A stretch of DNA of 64,000 nucleotides from Albimonas donghaensis (GTDB lineage: Bacteria > Pseudomonadota > Alphaproteobacteria > Rhodobacterales > Rhodobacteraceae). The position numbers and the translations under genes were made by a program. The stretch spans positions 62,001-126,000 of the forward strand of contig NZ_FNMZ01000008.1 of assembly GCF_900106695.1 (NCBI RefSeq). Reading direction: 5' to 3'. The notes below the pieces were generated by a model. That model saw nothing but the letters and a program-made list of their open reading frames with translations, was not told the DNA's origin and ran no database searches. How positions within the stretch are numbered: the first letter of the stretch is position 1; the number at the start of each line of letters is the position of its first letter. Positions 17,936-27,900 of this stretch are shown piece by piece.

Positions 17936-18700
17936 ATGCAGATCCCCCGCAGACTGGACGGCCGCGTGGCCATCGTCACCGGCGCGGCCGGCGGCATCGG
18001 GGCGGCGACCGCGGCCCGCCTGATCGCCGAGGGCGCGCAGGTGCTGATCGCCGACCGGCAGGACCAGGTGGCCGAGACCGCCGCGCGCATCGGCGCCCGG
18101 TCCCTGACGCTGGACGTCACCGACAAGGACGCGGGCGCGCGGCTCGCCACCGCGGCGCTGGAGGCCTTCGGGCGGATCGACATCCTGTTCAACAACGCCG
18201 GCATCGGCGGCTCGAAGCGGCTGGAGGAGTCCGACGACGCGCATCTGGAGCGGTTCCTGGCGGTCAACCTGCTGGCGGTGCTGCGGGTGACGCGCGACGT
18301 GCTCCCCCACCTGACCCGGCCCGGCGGCGCGATCATCTCGACCTCCTCGACGCTCGCCTATGTGGGCTATCCGGGCACGGCGGCCTACGCCCCGACCAAG
18401 GCGGCGGTGCGCCAGATGACCAACCAGCTCGCGGCCGAGTTGGGGCCCGAGGGGATCCGGGTCAACGCCGTGGCGCCGGGCTGCATCGAAACGCCGATGA
18501 CGTGGAAGAACGTGCACGAGAACCCGCTTTACCAGCGCAACTTCATCGCCAACGCGCCGCTGCGCCGCTACGGCTCGCCGGACGAGATCGCGTCGGTCGT
18601 GGCCTTCCTCGCCTCCGACGACGCGTCCTTCGTCACCGGGCAGACCCTCCTGGTCGACGGCGGCTGGAGCGGCGGGCGCAACCTGCCGCTCGACGGCTGA
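17936..18700 (+). CDS. Short-chain dehydrogenase/reductase (SDR)
   Basis: This classical 254-residue SDR has AAGGAGACC before the ATG. The cofactor motif TGAAGGIGAATA is near residue 16, the structural motif NNAGIGG near residue 85, catalytic Ser in STSSTLAY, and the YAPTK active-site Tyr/Lys near residue 150. An Asp (ADR) after the second strand suggests NAD(H) preference. It ends the amide-catabolism operon and probably oxidises a hydroxyl group of the released product. The next gene is the autotransporter. Confidence 0.88.
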   Translation: MQIPRRLDGRVAIVTGAAGGIGAATAARLIAEGAQVLIADRQDQVAETAARIGARSLTLDVTDKDAGARLATAALEAFGRIDILFNNAGIGGSKRLEESDDAHLERFLAVNLLAVLRVTRDVLPHLTRPGGAIISTSSTLAYVGYPGTAAYAPTKAAVRQMTNQLAAELGPEGIRVNAVAPGCIETPMTWKNVHENPLYQRNFIANAPLRRYGSPDEIASVVAFLASDDASFVTGQTLLVDGGWSGGRNLPLDG

Positions 18701-18942
18701 ACGGCCGAGACGCGACAAGTCTTTCCCAGCGCAGCCCGACGAAATCCAAGTTGCGGATCGCAATGCACGATGGATTTCCTCCCGACGCATCGCGCTCTTG
18801 TTGCCGAATCGTTGATCCTGCCCAATCGTAAGCGGCGTGCGAGTCTCGAATATCTTGGGGAGTTCGAGGGCTTTCGCGTCGACGCCGCCGCCGCCGCCAA
18901 GGCCGCGGGCGCGTCGAGGCGAGCATGGGGGGGAGACATTCG
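18701..18942 (+). promoter_or_regulatory. Upstream region of the giant autotransporter
   Basis: This 242-bp gap precedes the adhesin and holds its promoter or, less likely, read-through from the SDR operon. It contains the dyad TTGCG-GAT-CGCAA at 18751-18763 and moderately AT-rich sequence around 18770-18860. No confident -35/-10 pair was found. A ribosome site, GGGGGGGAGA, lies 8 nt before the ATG at 18943. Confidence 0.35.
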
Positions 18943-21900
18943 ATGCGGTCCAATCATCCGGGCGCCGTGCGCGGCGCGCATGCGCAGACGATCCGCAACC
19001 TGCTGATGGGGTCCTGCGCGGCGCCGGCGCTGGCGCTGGCCGCCGCGCCCGCGCTGGCCCAGCAGCCCTCGCCATACGCTTGCACCCCGATCAGCAGCGG
19101 CGGCGCCAGCTGCTCGATCCCCGAGGGCGCCTCGACCTCGGGGTTCCAGGAGCTCTACACCGGCGCCGACGGCGTCGACAACCACGACCCCGACGCGCCC
19201 ACGGCCGCGGGCTATTCGCTGTCCAGCATGGCGACGATCAACCTCTCCGCGGGCCAGTTCGCCACGCTGGGCATCCGGTCCCGCGGCGGGCTGGGCAGCA
19301 CCGATCCCGACGATGCGGGGCAAAGCGGCGACGGCGGCGCCGTCACGGTGACCAACGCGGCCGAGGGCGTGATCTCGGTCGCGGACCTCACCTTCAACGC
19401 GGATGCGGGCGACAGTCTCTCGGTCGGCCTGTGGGATGACGGCGGCGTGATCCACGGCATCTACGCCGCCAGCGTCGGCGGCAACGGCGCCGACGCGCGC
19501 GAGCAGACCATCGGCGGCGGCGACGGCGGCCGGGGCGGCGACGGCGGCGAGGCGACGGCGGTCAACCAGGGCTTCGTGGAAGTCGCGCCCTTCGGCGCGC
19601 TCGAAGGCGGCGCCGGCCGGGTCGGCGCGATCGCGATGACGGTCACCAGCGCCTCGGGCACCGGCGGGCAGCGCGACGGCACCGACGGCGAGGACCCCCA
19701 GGGCGGCGGCGCCGGCGACGCGAAGGCCGTCTACGCGACCAACAGCGGCGTGCTCCAGGTCTGCAGCCCGGCGGGCTGCGCGGGCGACCCGTCGGGGACC
19801 GCGCTGAGCACGCTGGCGGCGGGCATCTACGCGGAAAGCATCTCCGGCCACGGCGCCGATCCGACCTCCAGCGGCGGCAATGGCGGCTCGGTCAGCGTGA
19901 CCAATTCCGGCGAGATCGACGTGGTGACCCCGGTCGATCCCGCCGGGGCGGCCTGGGGCATCCATGCGGCCAGCCATGCGGGCTACGCGGCGATCGACTC
20001 CAAGTCCGGCAACGTGCCCGGCGGACCGGGCGGCAGCTCCAAGCATCTGGAGATCGTCCACAGCGGCGCGATCACCGTCAACGCCGGCGATTTCGACACC
20101 CCCGTGGCGGACCAGATCGAACGGGTCTGCGCCGACGGCTCCACCTGCCTGGTGGACGAGACCCCAGCGCTGGCCAACCAGTCGGCCGGCATCCTTGCGG
20201 TGTCGCTGGGCGCCTGGGCGGGCGCGGGCAAGCTGGGCGCGGATGGCGAGGACGGCGGCGACGGCGGCGACGCCTCCACCAACGCCGACAGCTCCGGCCT
20301 GCAGACCACGACCCTCGATCTCCAGGCCGGGTCGAGCGTCGACGTGACCGGCGACAACGTGCTGGGCGTGGCGGTGCTGCTGCAGGGCGGCGGCGGCGGG
20401 CGCAGCCAGGCCAACGGCACGAACGGCGGCGACGGCGGCGACACGGCGGGGATCGAGGTGAACGCCCGCGCCACCGGCGCGATCTCCACCGACGGCGACG
20501 GCGCCATCGGGCTGATCGCGCGCACGCAGGGCGGCCCCGGCGGACCGGCGCGCAATCCCAGCGGCATTGTCGACTTCACCAACGACGCCGCCGGCCAGGG
20601 CGGCGACGCCGGCGACATCGTCCTCTATGGCGACAACCCCGGCAGCCAGAACTTCGCCATCACCACCCGCGGCGACCGCGCCATCGGCGTGGCGCTGCAG
20701 AGCCTGTCGGGCAGCGGCGGCGGCGGGTCCGAGGGCTATTCCATCATCTCGACCGGAGAGCTGGACGGCGGGCGCGGCGGCGCGGCCGGGACGGTCAACT
20801 TCTCCAACGCCATCTCCATCGACACCGACGGGCGCGGCGCCCATGGCATGGTCCTGCAATCCATCGCCGGCGGCGGCGGCGACCTGAGCGACCAGGGCGG
20901 GCTGATCTCGGTCGCCGGGTCGGGCGGCACGGGCGAGCCCGGCGGCGGGGCCCAGTTCTACGCCTATGGCAGCGCGATCCGGACCGCGGGCGACGCCTCC
21001 GCGGGGCTGGTGGCGCAGTCCATCGGCGGCGGCGGCGGCGACGTGGTGGGCAGCCTCGCGGGCGACGGCGACCAGGGCGCGTCCTTCGGCGTGTTCTCGG
21101 TCGGGGGCCAGGGCGGCGACGGCGGGGCGGGCGGCGAGGTCATCGCGCAGATCAACAGCGAAACCTCGATCACCACGACCGGGCGCTACGCCTATGGCGC
21201 GCTGCTGCAATCCGTCGGCGGCGGCGGCGGCAACGGCGGCGATGTGTTCGCGCTGTCCACGCGGCTGCCGGTGGCGGCCGTCGGCGGCGACGGCGCGGTT
21301 GCGGGGGACGGCGGATCGGTGTCGTTCTGGTCCGGCGATGACGGCACGGGGACCCAGAGGATCTCCACCGCCGGCGACAACGCGCATGGGCTGCTGGCGC
21401 AGTCCATCGGCGGCGGCGGCGGCGCGGGCGGCGACGCGCGGGCGGACAGCTTCGGGCTGGGCGCGCTGTCGGCGGTGGCCATCGCGGGAGGCGGCGAAAG
21501 CGGCGGCGCAGGCGGCGCCGTCACGATCCAGGCCGAGGACCTCGCCATCGTCACGCAGGGCATGCACGCCCGGGGCCTGGTCGCCCATTCCCTCGGCGGC
21601 GGCGGCGGGGCCGGCGGCTCGGCCAGCGCGGTCGATGTCAGCTTCGGGCTGGCCACCTCGGTCGGGGTCGGCGGCAAGGGCGGGGAAGGCGGCGGCGGCG
21701 GGGTCGCCTATCTCAGCCTCGACCAGACCTCGATCACCACCGGCGCGGCCAACGACCCCGAAGGCTCGGTCAACGCCCATGGCCTCGTCGCCCAGTCCAT
21801 CGGCGGCGGCGGGGGCCTCGGCGGCTCGGGCGCGGCGCTGTCCTATGCCGCGGACCTGCCGATCCCCGAGACCGACGCCAACATCGCCATCGCGGGCGCC

Positions 21901-24900
21901 GCGGGCGTCGGCGGCGCCGGCGGCTCCGGCGGGGCGGGCGATACGGTCGAGGTCGCCCTGACCGCCGCAGCCATCACCACCCATGGCGACGGCGCGCATG
22001 GCGTGCTGGCCCATTCCATCGGCGGCGGCGGCGGCGACGGCGGCGACGGGTCGTCGATGGCCGCGGCCTCCCTCCTGCTCGACAAGATCAAGGAGACCGT
22101 CGGCGGCGTCCTGCCCGATAGCGGCGAAAGCGGCGAAGGCGGCGAAGGCGGCGAAGAGGAGGCCGGCGGAGTCAGCATCAACGCCTCGGTCTCGGTGTCG
22201 GTCGGCGGCACGGGGGGCTACGGCGGCGCGGGCGGGCTGGTGGATCTCGCCTTCAACTCCGGAACCCTGATCGAGACCTTCGGCCCCAGCGCCGACGCCG
22301 CGCTCGGCCAGTCGGTGGGCGGCGGCGGCGGCAATGGCGGCATCGCCTCCCCCAGCACCAAGAAATTCGGCGAGGGCGCGGGCGTGAAGACGTCCATCGC
22401 GGTGGGCGGCCGCGGCGCGCTTATCGGCGCCAATGGCGGCGCCCTCTACGCCGACGTCGCCGAAGGGGCCACGCTGCGCACCCATGGCGAAGGCTCGCGC
22501 GGGCTGGTCCTGCAGTCCATCGGCGGCGGCGGCGGAACCTCGCAGACCACCTCGGTGTCCTTCACCTCCAAGCTGACCGACGCCATCGTCGCCCAGCTCG
22601 GCGGGCTCAAGGCCCCGCGCCTGACGGTCGGCGTGGGCATGACCGGCGGCGCGGGCGGCGCCGGCGGCGTGGTCAGCTGGGCCGACGTGGACGGCGTGAT
22701 CGAAACCTTCGGCGCCGACGCCGACGGCGTGCTGGCGCAGAGCATCGGCGGCGGCGGCGGGCTCGGCGGCTCCTTCGGCGGCAATGGCGAGGACGAGGAG
22801 GGCGAGCGCACGCCCCTGGAATTCGGCCTGGAGCTGCAGGAGATCAAGGAGCAGATCGAGCGTCCCTGGGCGCTGAACGTCAATGTCGGCGGGACCGGCG
22901 GGACCGGCGGGCCGGGCGCGAACTTCGCGGTCGACGGCGCCGAAACCAGCAGCCTGAAAATGCCGACCGTCACCGGCTCGGTCATCACCCATGGCGATTT
23001 CTCCGACGGGATCGTGCTGCAATCCATCGGCGGCGGCGGCGGCGCGGGCGGCGCGGCGGTCCCGCATGATTCCATCGGCATCCTCGATCTGTCGCTGCGG
23101 GTCGGCGGAACCGGCGGTTCCGGCGGCGCCGGCGGCCAGGTGGGGATCCGGCTGGACCAGACCGCGCAGATCTCCACCGACGGGTTCGGCGCGCATGGCG
23201 TGCTTCTGCAATCCATTGGCGGCGGCGGCGGCATGGGCGGCTCCGGCTCGCGGCTGATCGCCAACCTGGGCATCGAGGCCGACACCCCGGAGCCGGCCGA
23301 GGAGAACACCTCGGAGGTCACCGGCGCGGTCCCCACCAACGACGACGCGGCCTTCGACCTGCTGGACCCCGAAACGCTTTACGGCGACGGGAACGCCTCC
23401 CTGCCCGCCGCCGTGGTGCGGCTGGGCATCGGCGCCAGCGGGGCCGGGGGCGCCGGCGCCTCCGCGGCGCGGGCCGAGGCCAACGGCACGGCGGGGAACC
23501 TGATCCGCACCGCCGGCTTCAACGCCTTCGGGCTGACCGCGCAGTCGGTCGGCGGCGGCGGCGGCATGGGCGGCGTCGGCACGGCGCCCCTGACCGCGGC
23601 CGAAGTCGGGGTCGAGACCATCGACCCCGACGACCGCCAGGCCTTCGCCGACACCTTCAACGCGCTGTTCCGCGGCGCGCATCTCGACTTCATCGCCGGC
23701 GGCGACGGGGGCCGCGGCGGGAACGGCTCCTCGGCGGTGGCGCAGGGGGTGTTCGACGTGGCGACCCTCGGCCCGCGCAGCCTCGGCGTGCTGGTGCAAT
23801 CGGTGGGCGGCGGCGGCGGGGCCGCGGGGATCGAGGGCGCGCGCCTGCTGCGCCAGGGCTCCGACGGGACCAACGGTTCGGGCGGGGCGGTGCGCGCGAC
23901 GCTCGACGCCGGCGGCGCGGTGTCCACCGCCGGCATCGGTTCGCACGCGGTGGTCACGCAGTCGGTGGCGGGCGGCGGCGGCACGACGCTGGCCTCGCTG
24001 GCCTATGGCGCGGCGGTGCGCCGCTACGACCCCGACCTGCCGCCCAGCGAGGCGCTGGATCTGGCCTTCGAGCTCGGCCTCGGCTCCGGCGCCACGGCGG
24101 GGAATGGGGTCGGCGGGGTGGCGACGCTCGATCTTTCGGCGGCGATCAACACCACGGGAGACCACGCCTACGGCGCCATCGTGCAATCCATCGGCGCCGG
24201 CGGCGGCGTGGTGTCCCTGACGCCCGCCGAGATCGACCGCGAGACGACCACCGCGGTCTCCTCCGGCACGGTGACGCTGGGCACGCATACCGGCTGCGCG
24301 AACGTTCCCGATTGCTCGGGCGCCTCGCAGGTCGCGGCGACCCTGCGCGGCGCGGCCCGGATCCAGACCACCGGCGCGGGGTCCCGCGGCGCGGTGGCCC
24401 AGACGGTGCAGAGCGGCGGCGGCGTCGCCACGGGCTTCGAGCTTCTGCAGCGCCCCAGCGCGGGCGAGGGCGATGCGGTCTCGGTGACCGTCGGGGTGCA
24501 GGGCGGCTTCCCGTTGCGCTACTCCGCCACGCCCTCGACGCTGACCCAGTCGGGAACCGTGACCACGCTGGGCGCGGATGCGGACGGCGTGCTGTTTCAG
24601 GTGATCGGCGGCGGCGGCGGGGTGCTCGGCTCCTCGGGCGGCGGCTCCGCCACGGTGGACGGCAACGGCATGGCCGCGGCGCCCGCCGCGATCGACCGGA
24701 CCGCCGACGCGACGGACTACGAGATGACCATCTCGCTGGGCCACCAGGGCGCCGACGGCGGCGCGCAGGACAACATGGCCGAGGCCACGCTGGGCGGGAC
24801 GATCACCACCTATGGCGACTTCGCCGAGGCCGCGATCGCGCAGTCGATCAGCGGCGGCGGCGGCGTGGCGGGGCTGTCGCATGACCCGACTTCGGCCGCG

Positions 24901-27900
24901 CAGGCGGACCTGTCGATCCGGGTCGGGGCCGACGGCATCACCGACGGCGTCAACTCGCTCATGCAGGCCGCGGTGAACTCCAGCGTCCTGACGCCCTTCC
25001 TCGACAGCGACCGGCCGGGGGGCGTGCTGACCGCGACCGTGTCCGGGGCGACCTACGCCACCGCCGGCCTCGGCGCCAACGGCGTCGTGGTCCAGCAGCT
25101 TCAGGGCGGCGGCGGCATCGCGGCCAGCGGCAGCCGCAGCGTGCGCGCGGTGAAGGAAACCAACGCCCAGGGCGAGGCCCGCCTCGGTCTGACCGTCGGG
25201 GGCGACTACGGCGGGGTCGACGGGGGGGCGGATGTGTCGCTGAACGTGGGCGGCGGCGCGACGATCAGCACCGCGGGCGACGCGGCCCTCGGCGTGATCG
25301 TGCAGAACATCGTCGGCGGCGGCGGCATCGGCGCCATCGGAAGCTCGGTCCGCGACTCCGACGGCTCGGCCGGCGCCAACCTGATCGACGTGTCGGTGGG
25401 CGGGTCCAACACGACCGGCGCGTCCAACAAGGAGACCTTCCAGCAGGGCACGCCGAGCGAATACGACTACCTGCCCCTGTCCGGGGCGACCGAGGTCACC
25501 TTCTCGGACGCGGTCATCGTCACCGCCGGAGACCTGTCGACCGGCCTGCTGGCGCAGTCCATCGGCGGCGGCGGCGGCGTGGCGGTCGCGCCGTCCAGCG
25601 GGCTGCGCAGCGTGTCGGTGGGCACGACCGGCGGGCAGTTCGGCTATGGCGGCCGGATCGACTTCACGCTGGGCGGCGACGCGGCGGCCGAGACCGCGGT
25701 CAGCACCTCCGGCTTCGCCGCGCGCGGGATCGTGGTGCAGTCGATCTCCAACGGCGGCGGCCTGTTCGCGGGCGCCGCGGCCGGGGACGACTGGGCGGTC
25801 GACGCGGCCCCGGTGCGGCTGGGAGCCACCGGCGCCACCGAGGGCTATGGCGACATGGTGATCGGCACGGTCTCCGCCCGCGTGTCGACGCAGGGCATGT
25901 TCGCCGACGGCGTGGTGATCCAGTCCATCGGCGGCGGCGGCGGGATCGCGGATCTCGCCTCCGACGGGGACGCGCCGGGCGGCGTGAACCTCGCGCTGGG
26001 CCAGTCCGCGGGCCAGGGAAATTCGGGCGCGGTCTCCGTGACCCCGACCGCGGACGGGCTGAACAACGGCATCGACACCTCCGGCGACGGCGCCTACGGG
26101 CTGGTGGCGCAGTCCATCGGCGGCGGCGGCGGCATCGCCGGGCATCAGGGGTCGACGGCCTCCACCACGCTGACCCTGGGCGCGAGCGCGTCCAGCGGGC
26201 CGCAGAACGCCGAGGTCGCGGCGGTCCGCTTCAGCATCGCCAGTCAGCATCCGCTGGTCGGGAACAGCATCGACCATGTGATCACGCTCGGCGACGACGC
26301 GCATGGCATCGTCGCGCAATCCATCGGCGGCGGCGGCGGCATCGCGCGCACCGTCGGCGTGGCGAGCGGAGGCGACGCGGCGCTGACGCTGGGCGGAACC
26401 GCGCAGGGTCAGCCCGCCAGCGCCGGCGCCGCGGTGGTCGACACCTTCGCCCGCGTGGTCACCGGCGGCGACCGGGCCTTCGGCATCGTGGCCCAGTCCA
26501 TCGGCGGCGGCGGCGGCATCGCCTCGGCCGGCGCGGCGTCGGAGATCGCCAGCGTGTCGCTCGGCGCCTCGGCGACGGGAAGCGGCGCGCTCGACGGCGG
26601 CGACGTGGTGGTGGAGATGGGCAATCCCGACGGCTGCGGCTTCGACGATCTCAGCGCCTGCAGCGGCACCCTGGGCAGGGGCGCGCATGGCGTGATCGCC
26701 CAGTCCATCGGCGGCGGCGGCGGCATCGGCGGCGACCTCACCTTCATCAACAGCGTGGCGCTGACCTATGACGACGGAGACGGCTATCTCCCCGATTTCG
26801 TGGGCAAGGGCGGCCGCGGCGCATCCGGCGAGGTGGACATCTACATCGGGACCGTCCTGACGACCGACGGCGAGGCCGCATTCGGGGTCATCGCCCAGTC
26901 CATCGCCGGCGGCGGCGGGCTGGCGGGATCGCGCCAGGGCTTCTACGCGGGCAAGTCGAGCAGCGCCGACCCCGCCAACAAGGCCGGCCTTGTCAGCGTC
27001 CAGGTCGACACGGATTCGGGCGTCATCACCAACGGCGCCACCAGCGTCGCCATCCTGGCCCAGAGCCTGGGCGACGACTTCGCCACCCAGTCCCTGGATA
27101 TCTATCTGGATGGCATGGTCTCCGGCGGGTCCGGAGATTTCGCGGTCGGCGTGCTCGCCCATGGCGGCAACAGCGACAACCGGATGCATGTCGACGACGA
27201 CGGCCTGCTGACCGCGCTGTCGGGGTCCGCGTTCAACTATCGCGGCGCCTCCAACGACGCGAACAGCGCCTTCACCATCGTCAATGACGGCACGATCGAT
27301 GGCCTGGTCGGCGCGCGCTACGCCAACGGAGAGATCTACTACACGGCCGACGGATCGACCCTGACGCAGCTCGCCGGCCCCGCCTCCGCCCGGCTCAGCG
27401 CGCCGGCGGCGACGCTGATCAACCGCCGCAGCGGCGTCATCACCGGGGCGACGCGCTACGAAGCCGATGTGACCAACCGCGGCACGCTGATCGTGGGCGA
27501 CGCGGGGCGGATGGACCGGCTGGCCATCGCCGGCCATTTCGAACAGTCCGACAGCGGCGTGATCCTGGCCGACATCAACCCCACCGCCGGCAAGGGCGAC
27601 GTGCTCGCCGTGGCGGGGGACGTCCGGCTCGACGGCGCGCTGCGGGTGTCGCCCAGGACGCTGACCGCGGGGGCCGAGCACCGGATCCTCGAGGTCGAGG
27701 GCGCCGTGACCGGGCGCTTCGACAGCGTGAGCTCGAACCTGTTCTCCTTCGCGCAGACGGCGGACGAGGACGGCCTGATCCTGCGCGCGGACTCGGCGCG
27801 GATCGCCGATGTCGAGGGGCTCGGCGCGTCGGAAGCCGCGGCCGCCGGCTACCTGGAGGACCTGTTCTCGGCCGGCGACGCCGCCTTCGCGCGGTTCTTC

